NCBI GenBank assembly: GCA_010645155.1
Contig: CM021316.1
Coordinates: 8,029,788-8,093,787, forward strand
DNA from: Tigriopus japonicus
Lineage: Eukaryota > Arthropoda > Copepoda > Harpacticoida > Harpacticidae
DNA: 64,000 nucleotides
Direction: 5' to 3'
The notes beneath the pieces are model-generated. The model was not told the DNA's origin. It made no database searches and saw nothing but the letters and a program-made list of their open reading frames with translations. This document shows positions 47,601 through 58,645 of the stretch, piece by piece. The first letter of the stretch is position 1. The number at the start of each line of letters is the position of its first letter. The position numbers and the translations under genes were made by a program.

Positions 47601-47986
47601 GAGCACCTCAAAATCCCCTTTAACAAGGCTTTACATGTCATCTTTTTATGGCCTAGCCTTGTCAAGCACAAAGGAACCCTCAAGGTCTGGTCCAAATCCG
47701 AAAATAAACAATCTATATCCGATATATCTGACATTACAAAGTGACACAAGGGGTTCGTTCCTCCATTGAAAATTTCATCAATTCATCTCGGATTTTTCTT
47801 TTGGTTTCCATTAGGAAGAGGCGTGGATCTTGCTTGTTTCATGCGGGTTTGGCCCACAATTGTGACTACAGGGACGTGGTTGGAGCCGTGAATGCCATTA
47901 CTCATTGGGGTTCGGACAATGCACCGGGCAAACGACGACGAAAGCGATCCGCTCAAGACCCAAACGAACGTACTAGTCGTCACTAG
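44620..47986 (+). CDS. Calcitonin-type (CT) neuropeptide precursor, 197 aa
   Basis: Exons 44620-44723, 44825-45142 and 47815-47986 join in frame through GT-AG introns. Residues 1-22 (MRLQTYLIATLFIVGLVPRS...) form a signal peptide. A spacer follows with leucine/glutamine-rich sequence (EELQRLLELQRQRQ). Exon 3 opens with the processing site KRR, then a 34-residue peptide (residues 145-178) beginning GSCLFHAGLAHNCDYRD and ending WGSDNAP, then Gly-Lys-Arg. The paired cysteines C147 and C157 predict an N-terminal disulfide ring, and the Gly predicts a C-terminal Pro-amide. Ring, GL.H, CDY, VGA and Pro-amide match the calcitonin-type peptides known from arthropods and, more distantly, vertebrate calcitonin. 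It would act through a calcitonin-like family B GPCR. A short basic tail (KRRRKRSAQDP...) follows the peptide. Intron 2 is 2.7 kb and holds two MITEs. It differs from DH31, which lacks the cysteines. Confidence 0.88.
45538..45777. mobile_element. 240-bp MITE family, copy 2, in the CT gene's intron 2
   Basis: It begins TCATATCTGTTTTTTGTTAG and ends CAGACAAAATATATGA, and is the reverse complement of the 40187-40426 element across its length. Shared internal landmarks are GAAGCATACTT, TTTTCAGGCTTCTAAAA and GCATGC. Both copies are exactly 240 bp. Confidence 0.75.
46977..47371. mobile_element. Mariner-type MITE, 395 bp, TA target duplication
   Basis: Ends CCGGGTGTTTCAAAAGAAAC and, on the minus strand, CCGGGTGATGCATAAGAAAC pair well and share CGGAAC inside. 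TA flanks both sides (46975-46976 and 47372-47373). The CCGGGTG start and TA duplication fit the Tc1/mariner group. It lies in intron 2 of the CT gene. No transposase frame. Confidence 0.8.
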
Positions 47987-48179
47987 AATTGAGGTCTAGT
48001 GAAGCTATCCAGTAATGATTGACTTTAGGAGCCTTGTGGAACCGGGGTGGAACTTCATCAGAACACTATTTTATCCCATACTGACAGAATGGAATCGGCT
48101 ATTTTGTCAACTCATATTTATCGGTGAGAGCACTTGAATGATATTGTTATATTGAGGGCGGGAGGTTATGTGAAAACTT

Positions 48180-48185
48180 AATAAA
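48180..48185 (+). promoter_or_regulatory. Polyadenylation signal for the CT gene
   Basis: AATAAA 194 bases after the TAG stop, the first on this strand downstream of the gene. Confidence 0.55.
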
Positions 48186-48668
48186 TATGCTTTCACATAA
48201 AAGGGCATTTTGGTGAGAAAAAAATATGGCATCATTTTTTGTTAAAAGCCACATATTTTGGGCTTTTGGGGGCTATTTTAACCAAAATGGTTTCTAATTT
48301 GAATTTGACAAGTCAGACAATCTCCTGTCAAAGCTGGTGTTTTTAACATAAGTGAATGCAGAATAATTATATATGAAATTTTCAGAAAGATTTACTGTTT
48401 TGCCTAATTTGGTAAAGAACCGTTTTCTAAAATGATGTTTTGCTCAATCGCAGGGAGTATTCTTTCCTTATTTTTTTGGTTCAAAATATGAAACTTATAA
48501 CATGGATTAATCAATCATGGTATAGTCTTCACCAAAGTGAGGAACTGACAGGTGCTTCAACTTCAAAAATCAACGAAACATCAGAGACAACATTAACTTA
48601 TTTTTTTTTCTCAAGTCAATCTTCCAAGAAATTTAACTTTTCACATCAATTGTGAATTTTAGCCAATC

Positions 48669-48922
48669 GAGATTTGCTTTGAGCACACTTTAGTAGTCCA
48701 ACAACAAGGATGTCAAGTGCCTAAATGCATCATGCATTGCTCTTGTTCGACCAAAGCAGCAATGAGCAAATGAGCAATTTTGCTACTGACTCCCTGAACA
48801 CGCAAGTTCTGGTTTTGAATCACATAACTTAGTGTGTTCAACGTCAAATCCCATCGCACACACAGTGCAGCCTTGGTGACTCACAAATATTTTCAGAGTG
48901 TCATTTCTCTGCTAGCCCTCTA
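48669..48922. mobile_element. hAT-type MITE, left-truncated copy of the 22774 family
   Basis: From GAGATTTG to the end GTCATTTCTCTGCTAGCCCT this aligns along its whole length with 22818-23062, including CATTGCTCTTGTT, GACCAAAGCAG and CTCACAAATATTTTC. The left terminal repeat is missing, so no target duplication can be defined. Both copies lie in the same orientation. Confidence 0.85.
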
Positions 48923-50513
48923 GCTGGCACAACATAGTTCATCACGGTGGTTAGTTGTGATCTACGCAAGTGTTCGCTCAAATGACACTTTTCAGTGTCA
49001 AATGGTTATAATGAAGGCATTTTGTTAGTATGTACATTTTAAAGTAGCTCAAATAACAATATCAATTCACTTTAAACCACAAAAATGACATCTTTTCCGA
49101 AAGCATATTAGTAGATGTTAAAGAGTTCCAAGTAGATAGAGGGCGCAAAAAAATTGGAAAAATGTCACAAAAAGGAGTTTTTAAGTGGGAAAATATGGAC
49201 AAAAAAAAAGTTCTTTTTCCAGATACAAATGAACGAAATCAGTTTTTTCACAAAAAAAATGACCAAAAAAGTATTCTCCTCTCAATTTGTCAAATGATAG
49301 GGCAAAATATATTCTGTCTTTTGTTTATTTAGCCTGCATTTTTTTTGTTCCCGATTATTAGATATAAAAATTTCGTCCTCGGTCTTTCACACAGACAACA
49401 TTGACGATCTTCTTTTAGGTCGGATTGAACCGTCAGAAAAAGGTTTTTTGGTCCTGAAAAACGTGAAAAAAGTTTTTTTTTTCTACTTTCCACAAAATGC
49501 AAAACTAAGTTCAAAATAAGTTCCAAACCCCCCCAAAAAGTGTCTTCGGGCCAAAACGTCCCAAAAAAGGTCTTTTTAAGTTTAAAGTTAAGACTTATTT
49601 GTTCTTGCTCTAATGGTTATGTATTAAAGCGACATTTGATCAATATCTATCAAGCAGATTATCAACTATCATTATTTAAAAAACTTCAAAATGCATCAAA
49701 CTTTGTATTGCAATGCTCTAACTTAAAACCAACTTAAAGAGTTTATTGTTAAGCTACTTTTATGTGAATATTCTTTGGTATGGTAAATTTGCATAACTTT
49801 GACATCTATTGAAGATCTGTGCATATTTGAAAAATAATTTAGTAGGACAGCGGAATTTCTGTTTAAAAATGAAATAGTCAAAATTAAAGGTATTCATTGG
49901 AATTCTAGTAAAAATTGAACCGAAAGCTTATCTATCTGATAAAAGTACCGAAGAAAAAATAATCGTTGAGAGCAGACAAAAAATATTTAATAATTTTTTC
50001 TTGAAAAAGTATGTAAAATGTCTAGAGAACTGCTCTAACACTCCACTGGAGCATTTCAGCGGGTTATAATTTGCAATTTGAAAGTTTGCAGTAGTAATAG
50101 TTTATACCTGTATCTATATTGATAGATCATAATCAAATTTCACCTCAGCTCAAACTAAGGACCATTTCAATATTTGTCAATAAGGTTTGGGAAAATCTGT
50201 TAGTTCCAGTGGTTTTAAGTGAATTGATATAGTTATATAAGTTCCTTTTAAGATGTTCATATTCACAAGATATCTTCATCATCATACTCCGACAATCAAA
50301 AATTGTAATTAGATGTCTTGGCATTTAAGCAAACATTGAAGCATAAATTTTAACTACAAGAAGACCGAACTGAGCCCCACCACTTAAACAATTTCTAACA
50401 GAATTTCGTCCATTTTGCTTGTATCTTATTTCAGAATGAGCCGCCTTACGAGCCCTTTATCAGGTTCTCATCTTCGTAACCCACTTTCTTCATCTTGTTC
50501 TTCAGTGGATTGA
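48923..50513. other. AT-rich intergenic DNA, nothing recognised
   Basis: Homopolymer-rich (A8 to T10 runs near 49201-49490). No supported gene or paired repeat ends. Confidence 0.4.
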
Positions 50514-50759
50514 TTGATTTTCCCCGTCCATCCTCGCTCGTTGTCCTCCCAAGTTTGGTTCATGCTTCTACTAATAATAATGATGTCGCCCACTTCCCCA
50601 TTTCCCTTGGACCACCCCCAAATTGCACTCGTCAATGACGATTTTGGAGCGTGCCCGTTCTCCCAAATGAATAAATGCCTGAACTGGTTTTTGAGCGACT
50701 TTCACAAGAGCAGAATGGGTGGACAATTACCCTTTGAAGGAATCCTTATTATTGCTTAG
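50514..50759 (+). CDS. Weak candidate for a small secreted peptide (81 aa or shorter)
   Basis: The frame has a hydrophobic leader (VWFMLLLIIMMSPTS) like a signal peptide; an internal ATG at 50560 would start right at the leader. The remainder is short, with two cysteines seven residues apart (GACPFSQMNKCLNW) and a basic KSR before MGGQ. The layout resembles a peptide-hormone precursor, but I recognise no family, no clear upstream exon exists, and the ORF could arise by chance. Confidence 0.25.
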   Translation: MIFPVHPRSLSSQVWFMLLLIIMMSPTSPFPLDHPQIALVNDDFGACPFSQMNKCLNWFLSDFHKSRMGGQLPFEGILIIA

Positions 50760-51021
50760 TTTTACATTGACTCTATTATGCCATCCTAACATTGCAATCA
50801 TGAACCTGAAATATAACACCAACTTGAGAATGGTTTAAGGATCACGAACATTTTGTTTTCAAATACCTGAGCCTAGTTTTTTAGATGCAAAGACTTGGTA
50901 AGTTGGTTACTTAGTACGATCTTAAGATCGTTCTTTGCGTATAAAAAACTAGCCTCTGTTCTCCGTAAATGTAAACACAGTTGTAGGCAATCAAATACTT
51001 TAAAAGGCACTAGGGACATAT

Positions 51022-51045
51022 GTGTTGTTGTTGTTGTTGTTGTTT
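51022..51045 (+). repeat. (GTT)n microsatellite
   Basis: About seven to eight GTT trinucleotides in a row, in otherwise unassigned DNA. Confidence 0.85.
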
Positions 51046-51485
51046 GGTTAGAGATGCATGCCTAGAGTCAGGAACCACTCACCACAGGACGTGAACTTCA
51101 GCTGATGCGTAGCCCAAAAGGGCCCTTAAAACGGTGCGGCTCTGCAGTGAATTTGAACGAAATTGGTAAAAGACGATGGAAAAAGGTGTTTGATAGCAAA
51201 CACCACTTCAGAATAAAGTTGTAACATTAGATAGCACTCCTTTGCCTGCCATTTATTTTAATAATGATGCTTTCCATTCTCAGGAATTAGTCAAAACCGA
51301 GGTGCTTCAGACCAATGTCTCGCAAAAACTGAGAATGGATCTGAATTAAAGGGATGTACTGTATAACTTGAAAACAATAATACCAACTTCAGACAACATG
51401 TTCAATTATACTCTGATCAAGTTTCATGAAAATTGGCGTTTTTGTGGAAAATTGTGGCAATGTTATTAACAATGAAACTCACAAC

Positions 51486-54043
51486 CAGGATTGGTAGGGA
51501 GGACAACTTTTTTGATTTATCCCCTTTTTCCATAAACGGGATAAACGGGAAAAATGGGGGGATAAACGGGATAAATCAGGTAATAAACGAAAAAGCCAAT
51601 TTGGATGTGCTTTTGTAATTTTTGATATCCCTAAAAAATAGCTGATCAAACTAATGCCATAATTAGACAATATGGCTAAAATAGTTCATAAATCTCCCAT
51701 GGTTCTTGGGAACTGACAACTTAAGGGGTTTTGCAGTCTTAGGTGTCAAAAATGATGAATATGTCTGGCACCAGTTTAAGCACACAATATTGAAAAGTAT
51801 GTTTTGAATTTTTTTTGTATACAAAGCTTTTTGTTGAACATCAGCAATTTGTCTTAAGTTGGTACTTGTGCATTCTAATTTGGCTTTTTGCAGAGCCCTG
51901 AAAATTTAGGGTCTAAAAACTATCTATGTAACTCTTAACAGCATCTGTAGTACTGTCCTCAAACTCATGTGAAACCCTCAAGTACTGTTGCTAAGAGAAT
52001 TTTTCAATAAAGCTAAACAGGAGCAAAATTTAATTTTCACTAAAAACAAGCATTCAGCCAGCCACACTCACTTTTAGCTGCCCAAAAATGCATGTTCCAT
52101 GTAATAAAATTTGGTTGTTTGGATTAATTCAGCAGGAAATCATGAAGTAAAATTTGATCTCTAAAGTAAAAGCAGTCACACCCTTAAGTGATGCACGGGT
52201 AGTTATTTCAAGATTTTTTTAATTTAAATGGCATTCCACTTTCAGTGGTACAACGCCATTGGCGGAAGAAGAAAATGCAAAAATTAAAATCTTCTCCCAT
52301 GGAATATGACGGAAATTGTCATTTTAGTTATAACGTGTCTTGCATCTCTTGAATGTAGGGCCTTACATTATTACCTTTCAGTGTAACTGTACTGATGTTT
52401 GTAATTAACTGATCCTTGGCCAATTTCTTGACTTGAGTTTAATTTGATGTATGAGTATCACTACCTCAACACAAGAAGGGACAAGGATATTCAAGGCACA
52501 GCATATTTGTTTAGTTTGTGAAAGTGACTTTTACATCCTGGATCTATTGGTGATTAATTTGGATCAGTTTGGTACATCTGAGATGATGTTATTGTGGTAG
52601 ATTGGTCATTTCCTCTTTGACGCTTATCATGTGTCATTGTGTACAATCCTGAATATCATTCTGCAAATCGCTTTTTCTTTGCAAGAAATCCTCCATATAA
52701 AGATTGCAATCACCAAATGAACAATATTGTGTTGGCCTTCCACTTTAGGCAAAGTATTTCATGCCAACAAAAATTTCCATGGGGTAAAGTGCACTAATGA
52801 CCGAGTGAAGAACATAGAACAAAGGATTTTGAAGAATCCAGGTTTTTGAAGCCTGAACAATGAGATCATTGATCAGTTCTTTTGCTGATTGTGTGCTTTA
52901 AAAGTGACAAAATCACAGGCCTGTGAACAAAATGTCACTTATACATCAAAGAGAGGACGAGCATCAAACTCATCTAGTGTGCCATGTGTACAAACAATTT
53001 CCAAGCATAAAAAATCTTCACAGTGCATTCAGTATCCAACACATCAATGAAAATCATCTGAAAGGTTGTCCTAAAAGTTCTGTAACAAAACTATGTGAAT
53101 ATGACTCATGTTGTTCAGTTGTGATTTTGAGTTCATTGTTCAACATTTTCCATTCCAAGTCTTGTTTCTTGACCACCATGACTTTCCTATCTCCTTTTTT
53201 TGCGTTGTATTGTTTGCCATTGTGAATCCATTTCTGATGATAAATAAACTGCCTTACTTTATAGTTGTTTAGTTTTTGTAATTTTAACTCAGAAAGGCTT
53301 TCATTAGAATTATCAAAACAAACAACAACTAAGCAAATTAATGCACTTGAAGCACTATCCACAAGGGACATTTTGCTCCTCTTCATCATTGTTATCATAG
53401 CAGATTGAAGCTTATATTTCTCAACTTTTCTTGATTGCAATAAACAAAGCCTTCTAAATCAATAAATTGTGCATGATGTGCAAAGTCGAAATTAAGCTTT
53501 GCTCCATATCAAGGACACATTGGGGCCCAAAAATGTGTTACAAAGGACACACCCTTCTCATGATTGGATATGGAGGAAACGAATTCAAACCATGCCATAA
53601 CTAAAAAGGCCACTTCTCTCATTTTCCATGGGGGAAGATTTTAATTTATGCATTTCCTTGTTTTCAAGGCTTATGCCAATGGTGTGGTACCACTGAAAAT
53701 GGAATGCCATTGAAATTAAAAATTTCCTTAAATAACTACCCGTGGATGACAATGACATCACATGAGGCAAGCAAGGCATGATTTCACTTGAGACATGACT
53801 AAATTGAAGAAATTTTTGTACTGGAAGATTATTTGGGTCAGAAAATTTCATGCACAATTGATATAAGAAACTGACAAAAAAAAACGAACTTATTTTTTTA
53901 AAATAACGATATCAGGCTTGAAAAAGTAGAAAAATCCCGTTTATCCCGTTTGTCCCCTTTATCCCTTGGAGGAAAATCCCGTTTATCCCAAGGGGAATAA
54001 ACGGGACACTTTTTGGATGGGATTATCCTCTCGACCAACCCTG
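51486..54043. mobile_element. hAT-like element, 2558 bp, perfect 8-bp target duplication
   Basis: It starts CAGGATTGGTAGGGAGGACA; the far end read on the minus strand is CAGGGTTGGTCGAGAGGATA. CTCACAAC flanks both ends exactly (51478-51485 and 54044-54051). Just inside each end are repeated ATAAACGGG motifs, inverted between the sides. The interior holds a nested element and no recognisable transposase. Confidence 0.85.
52194..53744. mobile_element. Nested long-terminal-inverted-repeat element, 1551 bp
   Basis: The ends read CACGGGTAGTTATTT and its complement, and the inverted arms extend about 150 bases (52194-52345 with 53587-53744). Shared blocks are AATGGCATTCCA, TTTTCAGTGGTAC, CCATTGGC and AAATTAAAATCTTC. 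GATG flanks both sides (52190-52193, 53745-53748), a possible 4-bp duplication. Frames inside (128 codons on the minus strand at 53054-53440) match nothing I know. Confidence 0.65.
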
Positions 54044-54240
54044 CTCACAACCAAAGTATCCACACTTTTCCCGTTAAAAACATATTTTTAGTTAACATTT
54101 TATCGTCTGAAATGCTTGAAATCCATTAGATGCCAAATATCAACATTTTGATAGGCCAAACCGAGAGAAAGCACGAGATTGAACTATTTTTTTGTCAACT
54201 TATAGTTGAGTTGTTGATGATTCCCTCTGAACTATTATTG

Positions 54241-54485
54241 ATGCAGAATGCAGTAAATAACAGATCCTTTTCATGGAGCACCATATTCTTCACTTTGATG
54301 GTGTTGTTGGGTACTTATAATCTGATACCATTGGTATTTCATGATAAGTTGAAAAGGGTTGATGATGAGTGGTGTGCATTTAATTATTTCTTAGAGACAG
54401 ATACACATACTAGAATCGTTTGCTTCTTGGGACCACTTTGGGCTCTCAAAAGCAACAACAAACAGCTGTCTTCGCATCCTCTTCT
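54241..54485 (+). CDS. Weak candidate first exon of a secreted precursor
   Basis: ATG at 54241 opens MQNAVNNRSFSWSTIFFTLM, then a hydrophobic stretch and a LKR basic site, then a segment with two cysteines (DEWCAFNYFLE and RIVCFLG). A canonical GTAAGT donor follows at 54486. Signal-like start plus donor is suggestive of a real first coding exon. I could not find the continuing exon and recognise no family. Confidence 0.25.
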
Positions 54486-54491
54486 GTAAGT

Positions 54492-55857
54492 ATATTCATG
54501 CTCGAGTTTACTTCAGCCTTTGACGTTCAGCCTTTCTCGTGCTGCTTAAAGCCTTAATCAGAATTGAGGTCCCCTAGAGGACGGTCTAATCAGAGAAGAC
54601 CTCCACATTCAGACCTTTACGAACCTTTAAGATTAAGCACCTTTAGTGCTCTTCAACTTTTTTAGGGTTCTACTTTAAAAATACATCATGTTTGAGAGGG
54701 TGAATAACTTCATTTTTAAGGTTGGACAATTGCTTGAAATCTATTTTGGAAGCATCTTGTAACATGCCTCCGAGCTGACAAAACTTTGAGCTTCTGGAAA
54801 CATCACCAATGAATTATACTTTTTTTTATGATTAAGCTAGGTGGACTCATCATTTGGCTACACTTGATCCAGATTTTTAGTCGTCACAATTGAACAGATA
54901 AGATAGGCCGTGTTTCTTTCGAAGTTCGAAAAAGTTCCGCTTAAATTCAAACCAAAGTTTCTTTAGTCAAATTTGAAATTGCTGTCAAGTTCTGCAAAAT
55001 AAAGTTAAGCACACTAAACAAGCATGTAAAAGGGCCTCAAATTTGCTAGGCCTGTCAATAGGCTCAATTTCAGCGTAAAAAAACTTGCGAACAAATGCGA
55101 TTTGTGAGTTTCATGAATTAAGGGAAACACATGTTCACACGAAAAGCTTTGATCTACAACGCACGATATGTAATTATAATGTTTGTTGCGACAAATTATG
55201 CCATTGTGTGTTTTCTTTTATCAAATATCATGACCCTTACCCACGTATTTGTTTTCATATTGATGATCAAAAGGGTCATTTTTCTCATGAATTGATGGGA
55301 TCTAGATTATTCGATTACATTTGTGGAAAGTAGTACTGCCGTGTTGGCAGGTGTGGAACGATGGTTGTTACATTATGTAATGCAACTTCAGGACATATTG
55401 TTTCTCACAATAAAAAAAACTTTTCATTTGATCCCCAGAGTTCATTGATGAACCTCGAGAAAAAGAAGATTTAGTTGCACACAAAATGACACTCAATGGC
55501 GATGCTTAGGAGGGCAAGATTGGGCTACAAGTAAAAAGTGTTTAGTAACTTTTTGGAGCGACTATGATTTAAAACCAAGACAATTTTTTTTTTGACGAGC
55601 TCGGAAGCCACAGACGCATTTTTTCCTTTGGCTTATTAAGAGTATCTCCAAGTTGTTTCGTCGAAGTTCGTTTTGAACTTAGTCAAAAACTTGCTGGTGT
55701 GAGTCCACAATGTGTCTGTCTCAAATTAAGAATAATTGATGTTACAAATATCTTAATTTAAGCTTAAATCATTCTGACCCTCTGAGAAGCGCCACTAGTG
55801 GGCATTTTTTCAATTCCTTAAACCTTGACTGACATGGGACTCTTGAGGTGTCTCTTT
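54492..55857. other. Intergenic DNA, nothing recognised
   Basis: No frame above 82 codons, no paired repeat ends and no RNA signature. Confidence 0.4.
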
Positions 55858-56092
55858 GCTTGAAAGTTTTTTGCCTGTGCCAAAGCACCCTATAAGCATG
55901 CATCAAATATTGATTGCAATGATATTGTAGTTTGTTGAGGCAGTTTTAACTATTTAAAACCTCATCTTCAGAAAAGCTAACATTTATAAAGCGTCATTTT
56001 TGAAACGTGAGAGAGTTAAAAGCAGCCAAAAAGGTGGAAGTCAAGTGATGAAGTTTGCTTAAGGCATGCTTCCCCAAACACACAACATTTGA
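55858..56092. mobile_element. 240-bp MITE family, copy 3 (diverged)
   Basis: Same orientation as the 40187 copy. Shared landmarks are GTTTT.TGCCTG, GCATGC, AAGG/TGGAAGTCAA, TGATGAAGT, GGCATGCTTCC and CCAAACACACAACATTTGACC. The left end is eroded. Confidence 0.65.
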
Positions 56093-56734
56093 CCTACCTT
56101 GTTTTGGCATCTTTGCGAACATCTTTATTCTTCGTTGCTTTTCTTTCCTTGTAGTTTACGTACTCTCTAGCTTTAACTTGCCCAAGAAGTTAGCATCAAA
56201 AACCAAGGTTAATGTTCAGCTAACCTTGCATAACCATTCTTAAGTTTTCGTTCGTATTCGACCAATAAATGGAGCAAAATAAATGTTGTTATTTTCAGTT
56301 TGATAACTTTTTTTGGAAAGATTCGGCTAAACGAAATTCGATGAAATGAAAGTCTCCATCTAATCGAAAAGGATATGTAAAGGATTATGTGAAGATGTTA
56401 AATAGTGATGAGATGTCAACTTTGACTTGGAATTGATACGCGTAATTCTACCTTAAAAGTGAAGCAAAGTTGACTTTTCTCTGTTACGTTTTTCAAAGGT
56501 GTGGCGGTAGTTAAGGAAAGAATCCTTTTAATGTGAGCAAAGGCTCAAATAACAAAGAAAAATCGTAAAAAATTAGAGACGGTGAGTAAACATAAGAAAT
56601 CCTTTAGAAGTGTATTGGTTGGAGAATCTTTTTAATACTCAAACTAATGTTTCTCGCACAAACACCCACGATCCGTTTCTTTCCTTGAGCAATCTTCTGT
56701 CAATCATCATTTCTGAAACAAAACAAAAAATGAG

Positions 56735-57031
56735 TCAAACGACCTTCTTAAATTTAACACAATCCTTACCCCTTTCTCTATCTTGCAATTCGAATTTGGC
56801 GTTATTCACTGGGATTCTATCCACATAAGGCCTAGTTTGACCTCTAGTAATGGTAGAGTGTTGGAAGTTTTGTCCCTCTTCAGGGGCCAATTTCAAAGCC
56901 ACCCAATGTCCACAAAGACAAGACATACTGATGAAAAGTCCGCTAATCACAGCCAAGGTAAAATACAACATGGCCTTCTCCATGTTTTGGATCAGCACCA
57001 GGCCCACATCCAAAAGGGGCATCACGATCAT
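56735..57031 (-). CDS. Small predicted membrane protein, unknown family (98 aa)
   Basis: I start at the AAAATGA ATG at 57029-57031 because the longer frame extends into likely 5' UTR. Residues 5-16 are hydrophobic and 20-40 form a clear membrane segment (MLYFTLAVISGLFISMSCLC). The rest is polar and basic (TRGQTRPYVDRIPVNN, ELQDRERGKD). A TATA-like TTTAAATAAAGG lies on the minus strand near 57263-57274, and ATTAAA near 56630 could be a polyadenylation signal. Composition on this strand is more protein-like than the overlapping plus frames. I do not recognise the family, and it could be one exon of a longer gene. Confidence 0.4.
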   Translation of the reverse strand: MIVMPLLDVGLVLIQNMEKAMLYFTLAVISGLFISMSCLCGHWVALKLAPEEGQNFQHSTITRGQTRPYVDRIPVNNAKFELQDRERGKDCVKFKKVV

Positions 57032-57274
57032 TTTAGTCGTTGATCCACATTTTTGAACTCGATCCCTGTTCTCCTCAAATTGAACATCCTTAGGCACAAC
57101 ATGCCTTGTTGTTCGAAGCAGCTGACAAATTTGGCAAATTGTCAAGAATTCCAGATGTACAGAACGACTCGAGGGAAAAGAGGGAAATTTCTCGCTCGTC
57201 TCAAGTTAATGAGATCAAAATCTTTTCTCCGCTATTCAAAGATCTGTCAAGAGAGGGCCTTTATTTAAAGTGAC

Positions 57275-57910
57275 ACGCGTCAGAGAATCTCATTCTTTTA
57301 CAACCACATCATCCCCAGAACTTTTGGCTCTCTTCATCAACTCTTCTTCAGCTAGCTAACCACCTGTTTGAGGAACTTGGCAAACATGGGACTGAACACT
57401 ATTTTGAATGTTTGTCAGAATATTAATGGTAATTGAAAAGCCTGAAATGGCAGAATGGTGAGTCTAATTTAGGTTAGATCCAAAAATAGGACTTGTGGAT
57501 ATTGGATATTTGGGGCTTATTTTCTGTCGGAGTTAGAAGAGTTATAAAATTTTGGAATATATATTCAAAATGAATATAAGATTCAATGACAAGGATGCGA
57601 AATTCCGGCAAATCAACCGTCTTTTGAGATAAATAAATGGCCAGCAAAGGACTGAAGTAAAGTCTGGTATTTCTCAAAAATTAAAGTTTTTGGTCTCGTC
57701 ATTCAAATCAGAAAATTTCAACCTCGGTTTTTTTGGTTCGAAAATTTGACGCAATTAAAGTTTGAGGCTTGAAAAACAGCGGGAGAATCAAACAAATATT
57801 GACGAACGAAGTACTAAATAATTTAGACTCAATTTAAATACCGTCAATGCCAGAAATCTTCCCATCAATTGCGAAACGTTAGGAAAACACATTCATTTAT
57901 TGATTATTAT
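57275..57910. other. Intergenic DNA, nothing recognised
   Basis: No supported gene; AT-rich with no paired ends up to the next element. Confidence 0.4.
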
Positions 57911-58637
57911 TAGAGCGACCGAAAATATTTAATTAAATAAAAAATAGTTAATTTAAATAGTTAAATTTTTAGCAGTTTTTAAATATTTGGGCTTTTTCTT
58001 CTAAAATTAAAGGAAAATTCCCGTTTTTCATTGAAACATTCCAAGAATCTCCACAATTTCAGCAAATCTTTTGAAATTTTGACATAAAATCTAACTTTTC
58101 CAAAAACTGCATTGTCAAAATCTTCCATTTTTTTAAAACTTTTATTACTCTTTTTGATGGGAATAGGCAAACAAAAATGGAAAATATGCGTGGGAAATAA
58201 AAACTTGGTCTGCTTGGCCTCAAAATTACATTAATGGATTTTAATCTTACATAGAAAAACGTAAGTCCAACGGGAAAAAAATACGGAAACTCTAGTTTGT
58301 GTATTCAACGAAACCTTAGGCAGTAAAATGCATTAATTAAATGTAGGGTATCAATAAGGATTGCCAAGAATAACCAATTGTCATTGCCTGGTATGATTTT
58401 TTAGCACTGAAGATTTGTTTACTAATATTTCTGCCATTACCAATTTTTCATCAAATATTTGGAATTTTTTATCAAAATTTTCAAAAATACCAATTTATTG
58501 CTCCAAACTCCTTACCAATTTAAATATTTTTTAAATATTTGGTTATAATTTAAACATTTCTTTAAATATTTTGATAGTATTTCATTAAATATTATTTAAA
58601 TATTTGGCTTTCAAAATGAATATTTTCGGCCGCTCTT
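57911..58637. mobile_element. hAT-like MITE, 727 bp, AAATATTT-rich
   Basis: Ends are TAGAGCGACCGAAAATATTT and, on the minus strand, AAGAGCGGCCGAAAATATT. ATTATTAT flanks both sides (57903-57910, 58638-58645); it is low-complexity, so weaker than it looks. Multiple AAATATTT motifs near both ends resemble the 39453 element and suggest related families. Confidence 0.75.
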
Positions 58638-58645
58638 ATTATTAT

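Noticed and set aside
53054..53440. Transposase in the nested element
   Set aside because: I translated the minus strand across the 51486-54043 element and saw only broken frames with no hAT or DDE signature.
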